Shown: positions 35,923 to 44,012, numbered from the stretch's first letter. The stretch: 64,000 nt of DNA from Robinsoniella peoriensis (GCF_042680125.1 NZ_JBHTNY010000010.1); one strand, 5' to 3'. Translations and numbers: made by a program. The notes: generated by a model from the sequence alone, not told the origin.

Positions 35923-35978
35923 AGAGCCGATAGTATGCGGGAAATATGATATCAATATCCTCACAAATTATCGGCTCT
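35923..35978. terminator. Stem-loop downstream of the Nudix gene
   Basis: AGAGCCGATA (35923-35932) pairs perfectly with TATCGGCTCT (35969-35978) across a 36-nt loop that contains a GATATC mini-palindrome. It lies 33 bp past the Nudix stop. The U-run is poor; termination or RNA stabilisation is possible. Confidence 0.5.
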
Positions 35979-36010
35979 CATCCTTTGCATATGGCTCTTT
36001 AGTTTCATCT

Positions 36011-36652
36011 TTAATCAACCGGCACTTCCCACGCCTCATCGGCAAATGCCCGAAAACACATTTCCACCTGCTCCCTGTTATTTTTCTCTTCCGCAAGTTT
36101 CGGCAGATCATCCAGTCCAAAGTATCCGCTTCCGATGGTTTCTATATTTTCCTGAAAAGTACCGCCTACAGCCTCGCATAACATAAAGATCTTACAGATT
36201 CCATATGCGTACACCGGTAGATTATGCAGGTTTCTGTCCTGGACTGCAATCAGTTTCACCGCCACAACATCCAGACCTGCCTCTTCTTTTACTTCTTTTA
36301 TAGTATTAGATTTTACCGACTGGTTTACGTCAACCCAGCCGCCGGGCAGTGACCAGGTTCCATTCTTCTCTTTCACCAGAAGTATTTTCCCATCCTTGAA
36401 TATCGCCGCCCTGGTATCCAGCTTTGGTGTCTGAAATCCGGTCTCATTACAGAATAAATCTTTTACTTTTTCCATAGATAATCCGCTTTTTTGGCTGACC
36501 ATTTCGGCTGCAATTTCACGGATTCTTTCAAACCGTTCCAAGTCAAAGTGATCCTTTGAATAGGTCAATCCTGCCTGTGCTATAAATTGAAGTTCCACTG
36601 CAATATCCAGCCATGTGGTATCTGCGCTGATTCTGTCATCCTTCTGTCCCAT
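36011..36652 (-). CDS. Nudix hydrolase with N-terminal helical domain
   Basis: 213 residues. Residues 1-65 match the Nudix_N-type helical domain (LDIAVELQFIAQAGLTYSK). The Nudix domain from about 75 has GTWSLPGGWVDVNQSV and the box core KEVKEEAGL, a slightly divergent Nudix box. Proteins of this type hydrolyse nucleoside diphosphate derivatives such as ADP-ribose or nucleotide sugars; the substrate here is undetermined. It follows the flavodoxin gene by 30 bp and may be co-transcribed. Confidence 0.88.
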   Translation of the reverse strand: MGQKDDRISADTTWLDIAVELQFIAQAGLTYSKDHFDLERFERIREIAAEMVSQKSGLSMEKVKDLFCNETGFQTPKLDTRAAIFKDGKILLVKEKNGTWSLPGGWVDVNQSVKSNTIKEVKEEAGLDVVAVKLIAVQDRNLHNLPVYAYGICKIFMLCEAVGGTFQENIETIGSGYFGLDDLPKLAEEKNNREQVEMCFRAFADEAWEVPVD

Positions 36653-36682
36653 ATTTCCATCCTCCGGTTACGTAAATACCTG

Positions 36683-37168
36683 TCATACAAACAATTCTTT
36701 CGTTTTTTCTGCTATTCTGGTTCCAAACACTTCGAAAACTGCCTTGCTTTCTTCAAAATTCTCTTTTAATGCCACTGCCCCTAAATGTATAAAAGGCTGT
36801 CCCTGGGAGGAACCGCCGGAATATAACAGCATACCGTCTACCATGAGATGCATCAATATCGTGGAAATAGCAATATCTGCACCTCCCTGTGGATAGTCAG
36901 CAGTTGCAAATGCTGCACCGATTTTCCCTTTGAGGTAGGTATTGCTTGTTTCATCCAGCCACTTTTTGATCTGCCAGCAGGGATTTGCATGATAAGTAGG
37001 TGTCCCCACAACAACAGCCCTGCTTTCCCGGACAAACTTCATATCAACATGGTCAATATCAAATACTCCTGTTTCTACCTGTGATACTCTTCTCATGCCT
37101 TTTGCAATCATCTCCGCCATTTCCTTCGTCCTGCCCGATTTACTGTAATAAACAACCGACATTTTCAT
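36683..37168 (-). CDS. Flavodoxin-fold FMN oxidoreductase (WrbA/NAD(P)H reductase-like)
   Basis: 161 residues. The N-terminal FMN phosphate loop is VVYYSKSGRTKEMAEMIA. A second loop, VVGTPTYHANPCWQIKKWLDE, binds the isoalloxazine ring. The ATADYPQGGADIAI and SGGSSQGQPFIHLG region follows. Probably a soluble electron carrier or quinone/flavin reductase used in oxidative stress defence. Upstream of the Nudix gene on the same strand. Confidence 0.87.
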   Translation of the reverse strand: MKMSVVYYSKSGRTKEMAEMIAKGMRRVSQVETGVFDIDHVDMKFVRESRAVVVGTPTYHANPCWQIKKWLDETSNTYLKGKIGAAFATADYPQGGADIAISTILMHLMVDGMLLYSGGSSQGQPFIHLGAVALKENFEESKAVFEVFGTRIAEKTKELFV

Positions 37169-37543
37169 CGTATATTATCCTCCTTCATCTATTCACCTGA
37201 AACTAATCCATAAATCAGCCTAACACAACCAACGCTCCATATTTTCTGCTTCACTAACTAAACCTGATCCGACAACATCAATCAGCTTCTTATCTATGCC
37301 CTATCTTACCAATCATGTACTGCTATAATTCATTCTATAACGTATCCTCCTACATTGCAAATAAATATTACACAATTCTTTTTATCTGTGATGAGCTTCA
37401 AGAATCCTGTGCCTGGATGGTGAAATTTGAAGTATCCTAACATTTAAACAGGTTATCATCACTTTTTGTCATTGCAAATCTTTCATTTTTAATTATAATA
37501 AACTGTGGCAGAAAACATAACTGCCTGTAGAAGGAGAAGAAAA
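37169..37543. other. Intergenic region between divergent genes, with promoter for the YczE-like gene
   Basis: AT-rich and mostly featureless. On the plus strand TTGCAA (37472-37477), a 16-nt spacer and a consensus TATAAT (37494-37499) make a good promoter. It starts transcription about 40 nt before the leader element at 37544. A small hairpin GGCAG/CTGCC follows at 37507-37525. No gene seen. Confidence 0.6.
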
Positions 37544-37649
37544 GGTTGAAGGAAATTTATATATGGAAAGGAAGCCACTGGGTGATTCTTTCGACCTGTT
37601 TTATTGTGGCAGTATTGCAGTCATGCCTGCAATATGCAAGGGTATAATT
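37544..37649 (+). promoter_or_regulatory. Dispersed leader element, full copy (YczE-like gene)
   Basis: Stem 1: GGTTGAAGGAA (37544-37554) with TTCTTTCGACC (37586-37596), 11 pairs, two G-U. Pseudoknot: GCCAC (37574-37578) in the stem-1 loop with GTGGC (37606-37610) downstream. 3' hairpin: ATTGCAG (37614-37620) with CTGCAAT (37627-37633). It ends AAGGG-TATAATT-ATG. The structure is kept relative to 14103-14207 and 41156-41263 despite base changes. Confidence 0.78.
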
Positions 37650-38291
37650 ATGAAAAATAAAAAGAAAAGAATCAGTATGACAATCGTTGGAGTATTTCTG
37701 GTTGGCTTCAGCATTGGACTATTTAAAATGGCTGTCTGGGGGACTGATCCCTTTACCGTATTCTGCAATGGTTTGGCAAACTTATTTCATTCCAGTTACG
37801 GTGTTATCTTTCCAATTATCAGCATCGTGTTATTTACGATTATCTGGTTTCTAAACAGGCATTTATTTGGATTTGCAACCATATTTACCATGTTTGGAAT
37901 GGGCATTGTTGTTGACTTTTTCTCAAATCTGCTGCAGCAAATATTTCAAAATCCTGGAATTCCTGCACGGGGTATTTTTCTGGCAGGAGGAATTCTGATC
38001 ATGTGCTTTGCTTCTTCTCTCTATTTTACCGCTGATATGGGAGTATCTACATATGACTCAATTGCCCTGACTCTTTGTGAAAAGACCAGGTTTCCTTTTA
38101 AAATATGCCGTATTACAACGGATCTGATTTGCGTTCTGATCGGATTCGCTTTCGGAGCTCCTATTGGTATCGGTACTCTGATTACCGCATTTTTTATGGG
38201 ACCGCTGATACAATATTTTAACAGAAAATTTTCAGAACCTTTCCTGTACGGACACACTCTGGGGATCGCAGAACGTCTGAAGCTCCGTTAA
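37650..38291 (+). CDS. YczE/YyaS/YitT-type membrane protein
   Basis: 213 residues with five or six membrane helices. Family hallmarks are a GFSIGLFKMAVWGTDPFTVF segment near the N-terminus, repeated later as SLYFTADMGVSTYDSIAL, and the end GTLITAFFMGPLIQYF. Function unknown; some relatives influence secondary-metabolite or peptide export. ATG 37650 is chosen because it follows the leader element with the standard 7-nt spacer; an ATG at 37563 would translate the element itself. Own promoter (37472-37499) and terminator (38298-38350). Confidence 0.85.
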   Translation: MKNKKKRISMTIVGVFLVGFSIGLFKMAVWGTDPFTVFCNGLANLFHSSYGVIFPIISIVLFTIIWFLNRHLFGFATIFTMFGMGIVVDFFSNLLQQIFQNPGIPARGIFLAGGILIMCFASSLYFTADMGVSTYDSIALTLCEKTRFPFKICRITTDLICVLIGFAFGAPIGIGTLITAFFMGPLIQYFNRKFSEPFLYGHTLGIAERLKLR

Positions 38292-38297
38292 CAGGAA

Positions 38298-38350
38298 AAG
38301 CAGAGTAGCCGGGTGCTTTTCCACTCTTATCTACTCTGCTTATTTTATAT
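38298..38350 (+). terminator. Intrinsic terminator of the YczE-like gene
   Basis: AAGCAGAGTAG (38298-38308) pairs perfectly with CTACTCTGCTT (38331-38341) and is followed by ATTTTATATT. Confidence 0.8.
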
Positions 38351-38386
38351 TCGTAATTCCTTATCTTTTTGATATAAGCTTTACTT

Positions 38387-38416
38387 ACATGCTGGTTTCT
38401 GACATGCTGGTTTCTG
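38387..38416. repeat. 15-bp perfect tandem duplication
   Basis: ACATGCTGGTTTCTG occurs twice in a row, just past the end of the minus-strand DUF2007 gene. No function evident. Confidence 0.8.
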
Positions 38417-38436
38417 ACATACCCGCTTCCCGCAGA

Positions 38437-38757
38437 CTACTGCTCCTCAGTTGCTTCTTCTGCTGCCTTTCCAAGCTCTTCATCTGTCATCTGACTGTTT
38501 TCATCCCAATCCACTTCATCCATAATTGCTTTTGCCTGATCAAAATACGTTTTTCCCACCATAATATCAGTTCCATAAATGGAAGACCCTGCATAGATTC
38601 TCAGATATCCGCCTACGCCTCTGTCCTGAACCAAATACGGGATATGATTATCTTCCAGCAATCCTTCGATAAGCCCCAATTCATAATTGTTACTTGCCGT
38701 ACGAAGTAAAATCAGATCACTGTCCTGTTTATTATCTGTATCTTTTTTTCCGAACAT
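38437..38757 (-). CDS. DUF2007-type putative signal-transducing protein
   Basis: 106 residues. The core LILLRTASNNYELGLIEGLLEDNHIPYLV followed by GGYLRIYAGSSIYGTDIMV is the DUF2007 ferredoxin-like fold. There an N-terminal stretch of membrane-transporter-regulating (PII-like) proteins is thought to bind a ligand. The C-terminal 20 residues are acidic. Cytosolic, single gene. The exact role is unknown. Confidence 0.82.
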   Translation of the reverse strand: MFGKKDTDNKQDSDLILLRTASNNYELGLIEGLLEDNHIPYLVQDRGVGGYLRIYAGSSIYGTDIMVGKTYFDQAKAIMDEVDWDENSQMTDEELGKAAEEATEEQ

Positions 38758-38913
38758 ATAGATACCTCCCTTTCATAGGCTAAATGCCATTCCTAACTCC
38801 TTATTAACTGTTACAATTATTATAACATTTCTGACAATATAATACAATCAATCTTTCAATCTGCCTGGGATGTATGATTTGAAATTATTTCCTCTATACC
38901 CAACTATAAACTA

Positions 38914-38942
38914 TTGCGATTATATTACAAAACTGTTACAAT
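38914..38942 (+). promoter_or_regulatory. Promoter of the 19-codon peptide gene
   Basis: TTGCGA (38914-38919), a 17-nt spacer and TACAAT (38937-38942), which would give a transcript starting near 38949. Confidence 0.6.
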
Positions 38943-38990
38943 TCTATTGTACTTAGCTAATACAAATAAAGGCAAAGGAGGATAATACCC

Positions 38991-39050
38991 ATGTGTTTTA
39001 CAAACTGTGAAGACTTATTAGCCTTTATCCGTAATTGTTTCGGATGTTAA
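38991..39050 (+). CDS. 19-aa Cys-rich peptide, free-standing gene
   Basis: ATG at 38991 is preceded by AAAGGAGG with 9 nt spacing, one of the strongest ribosome binding sites in the window. The frame ends at TAA 39048-39050 after MCFTNCEDLLAFIRNCFGC. It has four cysteines (2, 6, 16, 19) spaced C-x3-C-x9-C-x2-C around an amphipathic helix. There is no signal peptide. A promoter lies at 38914-38942 and a perfect terminator at 39055-39086, so this is a complete transcription unit of about 130 nt. It could be a metal- or disulfide-binding micropeptide, a secreted-peptide precursor, or an sRNA with a coding part. I know no matching family. Confidence 0.65.
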   Translation: MCFTNCEDLLAFIRNCFGC

Positions 39051-39054
39051 TATC

Positions 39055-39086
39055 ATGGCTCTGACATTTGTCAGAGCCATTTTAAA
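39055..39086 (+). terminator. Terminator of the 19-codon peptide gene
   Basis: ATGGCTCTGACA (39055-39066) pairs perfectly with TGTCAGAGCCAT (39069-39080), followed by TTTAAATTT. It starts 4 bp after the peptide stop. Confidence 0.85.
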
Positions 39087-39103
39087 TTTATATATCTAAA
39101 GTT

Positions 39104-41155
39104 TTACGATTCTTTCAGATTAACCGGAACCTCTAATCCTTTTACATATTTTCTTTCCATAAGATGGCGGGCTTTACGGTTCTCCACAGTATCAAAAATA
39201 ATAGAAAAATCATAATCTTCCGGATACATATCCTCTGCTTTTGTCTTTATCTGAAGGCGCTTATGATTCACCAGAACCTTTTTTTTCTGAATTTGTACCC
39301 CTACATCTCCTTTTACATCCGCTGGTTGGTATACGATACCAATTTTTTTCTGTGGATATACCATAACGCTGTCCCCAATATGAAATCCTTCAGAACGTTT
39401 TTGTGTTTGGCTTTCTTCTTTTTCCATTGGCGCTTTTTTGGTTCCTGCCGCTTTTAGAATCTGCCCGGATCCTTTATTCTCTATCTTTTCCGGCATATTT
39501 TCCGGCATATTTTCCAGCATATTTTCCAGCATATTTTCCGAAATCTCTTCCAGGCCTTTCTCAAATAGCCGCTCATCTAAACCATTTTCCCTCCGCAGTT
39601 TTACTTTTTCATTATTATCCTGCTGCTTAGAATCAACTTTATAAGTCGCCTCATATGCTCTTTTCAGCATCTTAGCAGGCATACCCAGTCGTTTTGCAAT
39701 GTAGAATGCACAGCTTTCTCCGGCTTCACCAATCTCCAGTCGGTATAATGGCTTCAGACTTTCTTTATCAAATGCCATTCTGGCATTTTGTATTCCTTCC
39801 GTCTTTTCTGCATATTCCTTAACTTCCGGATAATGGGTTGTAGCGATAAAACTGCAATTACTGTTTTTCAATTCCTCCAATATGGCAATTGCAATACCCA
39901 TTCCTTCTGCAGGATCAGTTCCTGAACCCACCTCATCCATTAATACCAGGGACTCCTTATCCACCAGTTCCAATATATCGATGACATTTTTAATATGGGC
40001 TGAGAACGTAGAGAGATTTTCCAGAATGCTCTGGTTATCTCCAATATCACATAACACCTGGGTATTCATGGCTAAATCTGCCTCCTCACAGGGAACATGC
40101 AATCCGCATTGTGCCATAATCGAGAACAGGCCTACTGTTTTTAATGCTACCGTCTTTCCTCCCGTATTTGGTCCGGTAATGATAATTCCCCGATGATGCT
40201 CTCCCAGTTCCAGGTTCAGCGGCACGCAGTACTCCCGGCCAAGCAGGGGATGCCTGCCATTAACGATCCGTATTCTTCTGCCGGTATTGATCTTTGGTTC
40301 CACTCCCTGCATTGCTGCACTTAATTTTGCTTTAGCAAAGATATAATCCAGTTCTTCTATATATTCCAGATTCAGAAGTATCTCTGCCTTATACTCTCCT
40401 ACACAGGAAGACAGGGTATATAGTATCCTGCGCTCTTCATTGCTCTGCGCGATATCCAATTCACCCAGTTCTGCTTTCAGCTTTGATACGCTGGATGGCT
40501 CTATAAAGTACGTTGCTCCTGATGAAGAGACGTCAATCACACTGCCGCTGATCTTCAATTTATGCTCTTTTTTTACCGGGAGTGTATAGTGTCCGTTCCG
40601 GTTGGAAATGAAGCTTTCGGAAAAGCACTCTTTCTTACTTTTCAGCATATTGTCCAGTTTCATTCGGATATTGTTCAGAATGCGGTCTTTCTTTTTTCTG
40701 ATTTCCCTCAGTTCTTTCGATGCATAATCGTCAATCTGTCCACTTCGGATACAGCGTTCAATTTCTTCTTTTAAGATTTCCAGATCTGCCAGGCCGCGTC
40801 CGTATTCTGATATCTTAAGCCCCATTTCGTCACTCTTTTTAAGATAACGGGTTAAACGCATCCCCAGTACAGCAAAGCGGCTGACCTGTTCTAATTCTTC
40901 TATACTGAGCATTTCTCCTTTATATGCACCTTCTGCAATCATATCCATCTGATCCGTATTGGATAACGGAGGCGTTCCGTCCCGGTCTAAAAGCATTCTG
41001 GCTTCTGTTGTTTCCTGCTGCCGCTTCCACAATTCTGCTTCATCCATGATCGGTGTCATTTCATCAAATTTTTCCCTTGCCTTTTGCGTCACCGTATATT
41101 CTTTTAGTTTCTCTGTCATTTTATCAAATTCTAACATTTCTATATATTTATTCAT
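39104..41155 (-). CDS. MutS2-like ATPase lacking the Smr nuclease domain
   Basis: 683 residues. MutS core and clamp regions are followed by the ATPase: Walker A GPNTGGKT near 328-335, Walker B LVLMDEVGSGTDP, and ATTHYPEVKEYA. Full MutS2 proteins (about 780-790 aa) end in an Smr endonuclease domain. Here the C-terminus is instead a KOW-like segment (FHIGDSVMVYPQKKIGIVYQP) and a basic tail, so DNA nicking is unlikely. An in-frame 12-bp tandem repeat encodes ENMLENMLENMPENMPE near 530. MutS2 homologues act in recombination control and rescue of collided ribosomes. ATG 41155 follows the leader element with the 7-nt spacer. Confidence 0.88.
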   Translation of the reverse strand: MNKYIEMLEFDKMTEKLKEYTVTQKAREKFDEMTPIMDEAELWKRQQETTEARMLLDRDGTPPLSNTDQMDMIAEGAYKGEMLSIEELEQVSRFAVLGMRLTRYLKKSDEMGLKISEYGRGLADLEILKEEIERCIRSGQIDDYASKELREIRKKKDRILNNIRMKLDNMLKSKKECFSESFISNRNGHYTLPVKKEHKLKISGSVIDVSSSGATYFIEPSSVSKLKAELGELDIAQSNEERRILYTLSSCVGEYKAEILLNLEYIEELDYIFAKAKLSAAMQGVEPKINTGRRIRIVNGRHPLLGREYCVPLNLELGEHHRGIIITGPNTGGKTVALKTVGLFSIMAQCGLHVPCEEADLAMNTQVLCDIGDNQSILENLSTFSAHIKNVIDILELVDKESLVLMDEVGSGTDPAEGMGIAIAILEELKNSNCSFIATTHYPEVKEYAEKTEGIQNARMAFDKESLKPLYRLEIGEAGESCAFYIAKRLGMPAKMLKRAYEATYKVDSKQQDNNEKVKLRRENGLDERLFEKGLEEISENMLENMLENMPENMPEKIENKGSGQILKAAGTKKAPMEKEESQTQKRSEGFHIGDSVMVYPQKKIGIVYQPADVKGDVGVQIQKKKVLVNHKRLQIKTKAEDMYPEDYDFSIIFDTVENRKARHLMERKYVKGLEVPVNLKES
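39490..39541. repeat. 12-bp tandem repeat within the mutS2-like gene
   Basis: Four units of the type CCGGCATATTTT/CCAGCATATTTT. In frame on the minus strand they encode a repeated four-residue unit E-N-M-L/P, so unit gain or loss preserves the reading frame. Confidence 0.85.
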
Positions 41156-41263
41156 TTTTATACCCATTACAAATAGCAGGTATGCCTGCTATGCAGCCAC
41201 ACTAAAACCGGTTGAAAGAATCGCTGAGTGGCTTCCTTTCAATTTTATCATTTTCTTTCAACC
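41156..41263 (-). promoter_or_regulatory. Dispersed leader element, full copy (mutS2-like gene)
   Basis: Stem 1: 41253-41263 with 41210-41220, 11 perfect pairs. Pseudoknot: AGCCAC in the loop (minus strand of 41228-41233) with GTGGCT (minus strand of 41195-41200). 3' hairpin: ATAGCAGG (41173-41180) with CCTGCTAT (41185-41192), 8 bp. It ends AATGGG-TATAAAA-ATG. Compared with the 14.1-kb copy, both ends of the pseudoknot and of the hairpin changed together. Confidence 0.78.
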
Positions 41264-41303
41264 TCACATCTATCATTTTCCTTAAATAATGTCCGCAGAT
41301 ACA

Positions 41304-42095
41304 TTAACTGCTGGCACTGTTATAATGTCTTAATCCTAATTTCCAAAAACGAAGCATAAGAGCAGTGAAAACTACCACAATTACCACTCCGAAAACAATT
41401 CCCTGTATTGACAGTGAATTTGTCAAAACCTGCGTTGGCAGCGTTGCGATTACACCATAGGGTAGAACCACATAAAAAAATATTTTAAACCCGCTTTGGA
41501 ACACCACACCCGGTATTTTCATACACAAATCCAATCCGGCCTCTTCCAGTTTCAATATCCCCGTTGTGGAAATAATAAAAAATGCAGTTGTCCGCAGCAT
41601 CACTTCAAGGTCATAAAATAATAATGTCATAATCAATACAAACAAAATATATCCGACGACATGGATCATACGAATCTGAAATCCTCCGACCGATACCCCA
41701 TATGCAATAATTCCTGCACTAAACAGTATCTGTGGCAGAGTACCCGGATTGACTTTTTCAAAAGTAATACGCAAAAGCGGATTCACCGGTTTTGTCAGGT
41801 ACAAATCCAGCTCACCGTTTCTTACTTTATCCGGTATGGTCAGCAATCCGAAAAAGTAAATCGTCATGTTAAGGGCATCAATCATGGAAAATGTCCCTAT
41901 AAAGATGATCATTTCCCCCTGTCCCCAGCTTCCTATCTTGTCAACATTGGAAAATATAGCCTGAAATACCAGTATCTGTATAAGAAACAGGCTGGTATCC
42001 ACAAATAGCGGTCCAAAAAATCCTAACCGGAATGCCATCAGATGTGTCATTCTGAGTTTCAGCAATTCTTTTATAAATCTATAATTATTTCTCAT
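41304..42095 (-). CDS. ABC-2 type permease (second of pair)
   Basis: 263 residues with six hydrophobic segments, of the ABC2_membrane_6 type seen in pairs with one ATPase. Typical pieces are RNGELDLYLTKPVNPLLRI and the C-terminal FTALMLRFWKLGLRHYNSASS. It overlaps the preceding permease gene by 4 bp (ATGA type). Together with its partner and the 330-aa ATPase it forms an exporter. Substrate unknown; related systems export drugs, lipids or peptides. Confidence 0.88.
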   Translation of the reverse strand: MRNNYRFIKELLKLRMTHLMAFRLGFFGPLFVDTSLFLIQILVFQAIFSNVDKIGSWGQGEMIIFIGTFSMIDALNMTIYFFGLLTIPDKVRNGELDLYLTKPVNPLLRITFEKVNPGTLPQILFSAGIIAYGVSVGGFQIRMIHVVGYILFVLIMTLLFYDLEVMLRTTAFFIISTTGILKLEEAGLDLCMKIPGVVFQSGFKIFFYVVLPYGVIATLPTQVLTNSLSIQGIVFGVVIVVVFTALMLRFWKLGLRHYNSASS

Positions 42096-42886
42096 ATTCC
42101 AACTCCATCATATTTTATACGGTACCTTCCAAAGAACACCTGGTTTAACACGGCAAAGAATAAACTCCATATCGCCAATACCACCATACCGGTTAAGACC
42201 TCATCCTGACATTTGCCAATCAGAACCATGGATGGCAGATAGGTGACATAGTAAAACGGAAATATCTTCATAACCATGGTTACGCTTTCAGGAAGTAATG
42301 CCAGCGGGATTAACGTACCGGTAACCAAAGCTACCAGGTTATCCTTTATCATAAGGAATGTGCTGATTTCCTGAAATCGAAAAGTCAGTATTCCCAGAAA
42401 ATAGTTCAGCTGAACCATAAATAGCATTCCGATTATTACCAGCACCAGTGCCGCGAATATCATCTCCCAATTTCCGGTAAATACAAAACCAATGGGAAAT
42501 ACCATCATCCAAAGGGCAAGTGCTCCCAGAATACATCCGCCATAAAAAACGGTCGTTCCTATCTGTCTGGCAATGTAATACCGCAGGGTTCCCATCGGAA
42601 GAATCATATAACTGGAAAATGTCCCGTTCCTTATTCTGTCGCTGATATCCTGACCGATTTCTCCGGAAGTATCAATCTGGGACAGGAAGGAACTTACGAT
42701 ATAGTAGGACAGCATGGCATGAAATGTAAATCCGGCAACTTCCTGCTGTTTTCCGAAAATAGCCCCCCAGAGCAGATATGCAAATAATATTTTTGTAACC
42801 ATTATAATTAATTGGAAAACGGTATCCGCTCTCCAGATCAGCTGCTGCTTTAAATAAATTTTTGTAACCTCCATATATTTCCTCAA
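42092..42886 (-). CDS. ABC-2 type permease (first of pair)
   Basis: 264 residues, six membrane segments. RIRNGTFSSYMILPMGTLRYYIARQIG matches the same conserved cytosolic loop as its partner (R-N-G-x-x-x-x-Y-L/I-x-x-P). It overlaps the ATPase gene by 4 bp and the next permease gene by 4 bp, so all three proteins should be made in a coupled, stoichiometric way. Confidence 0.88.
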   Translation of the reverse strand: MRKYMEVTKIYLKQQLIWRADTVFQLIIMVTKILFAYLLWGAIFGKQQEVAGFTFHAMLSYYIVSSFLSQIDTSGEIGQDISDRIRNGTFSSYMILPMGTLRYYIARQIGTTVFYGGCILGALALWMMVFPIGFVFTGNWEMIFAALVLVIIGMLFMVQLNYFLGILTFRFQEISTFLMIKDNLVALVTGTLIPLALLPESVTMVMKIFPFYYVTYLPSMVLIGKCQDEVLTGMVVLAIWSLFFAVLNQVFFGRYRIKYDGVGI

Positions 42887-43875
42887 ACTTCCACCTCCCC
42901 GCTTTTATAAATACGTTCCACCACATTACCTACTTCTTCTTCCTCAACTGTGATATCACTTGGACCATAAGACTGCATTAAGTACTCCAGCAGGCAGCCC
43001 GCCTGACTTTTTTCCACTTGTATTACTACTTTAAACGGTGTAGACTCCAGGATTGTACAGGTACATTTTTTATCAGCTTGTACAGCCTCAACAGGATGGT
43101 CAAAAACAGCGGTAATCTTCTTAAAGCGCTGGTATTGTTCGAATAGCCGTTGTGTCTCTCCGTCATATATTTTCTTTCCGCCATTTACTACAACCGAACG
43201 ATGGCAAAGCAATTTAATATCCTCCATGTAATGGGACGTCAGCAAAATGGTCGTGCCTTTTTCTTCATTTACCTGCTTCAAAAATTTCCGGATCTGTTTC
43301 CCGGCAACCGCATCCAGTCCAATGGTTGGTTCATCCAGAAATAATATTTTCGGATTATGTAACAGTGCCGTCATCAACTCCAGTTTCATCCGCTCGCCCA
43401 GTGACAGGGTACGGACCTGAACGTTCATTAAATCTTCTACTCCAAATAACTGTACAAAATACGCCTTACTTTCCAGGAATTCCCTTTCAGGGATCCCATA
43501 TATCTCTTTATAAAGACGAAGTGTATCCTCCGCCGTCAATTCAAAAAACAACTGACTCTTCTGCCCCATTACAATTGCATATTGCCGCTTAAACTCATTT
43601 TCCAGCTTATTTGGTTCGAATCCCAGAACACGAATTTTTCCACTGGTAGGTGCAATAATACCGGTCAGCATCTTCACCAAAGTGGTCTTTCCGGCCCCGT
43701 TAGCTCCAATCAGCCCTACAAATTCCCCTTCCTTAACATCCAGATCAAACTGATCTACTGCATTTTTAGCCGTATATTCCCGCCTGAACAGCCCCTTTAT
43801 ACTTCCGGAGAGCCCTTCCTTTTTCTGATAACGCTTATACTGTTTACTTAATCCGCTTACTTCAATCACATTCAT
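42883..43875 (-). CDS. ABC transporter ATP-binding protein
   Basis: 330 residues. Walker A GANGAGKTT near 59-67, signature LSLGERMKLE, Walker B ILFLDEPTIGLD, switch HYMEDI. The C-terminal 90 residues form the extra domain of exporter ATPases in the daunorubicin/NodI-like group. First gene of a three-gene operon with two ABC-2 permeases. The SD is AGAAAGGG. It sits behind a leader of about 415 nt (43876-44291) with a riboswitch- or attenuator-like architecture, so expression is likely induced by a small molecule or antibiotic. Confidence 0.93.
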   Translation of the reverse strand: MNVIEVSGLSKQYKRYQKKEGLSGSIKGLFRREYTAKNAVDQFDLDVKEGEFVGLIGANGAGKTTLVKMLTGIIAPTSGKIRVLGFEPNKLENEFKRQYAIVMGQKSQLFFELTAEDTLRLYKEIYGIPEREFLESKAYFVQLFGVEDLMNVQVRTLSLGERMKLELMTALLHNPKILFLDEPTIGLDAVAGKQIRKFLKQVNEEKGTTILLTSHYMEDIKLLCHRSVVVNGGKKIYDGETQRLFEQYQRFKKITAVFDHPVEAVQADKKCTCTILESTPFKVVIQVEKSQAGCLLEYLMQSYGPSDITVEEEEVGNVVERIYKSGEVEV

Positions 43876-43905
43876 ATTGATTCCCTTTCTCTAAATACAT
43901 CATAA

Positions 43906-44012
43906 AAGCCCACCGAAGGTTCTGCCTTTCATTAATACAGCATCATTCCTCTCCTCCCTGTAATCGGAGTTGAGAAAAAACGCTGTACAAGACGTACTGC
44001 TTCGGTGGGCTT
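43906..44012 (-). terminator. Attenuator-like stem in the leader of the ABC operon
   Basis: AAGCCCACCGAAG (43906-43918) pairs perfectly with CTTCGGTGGGCTT (44000-44012), 13 bp. The loop is 81 nt and contains a GTAC/GTAC mini-stem and a GGAGGAG sequence. On the minus strand GGCTTTTATG follows, so it can work as a terminator just 30 nt before the ATPase gene. Confidence 0.7.
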
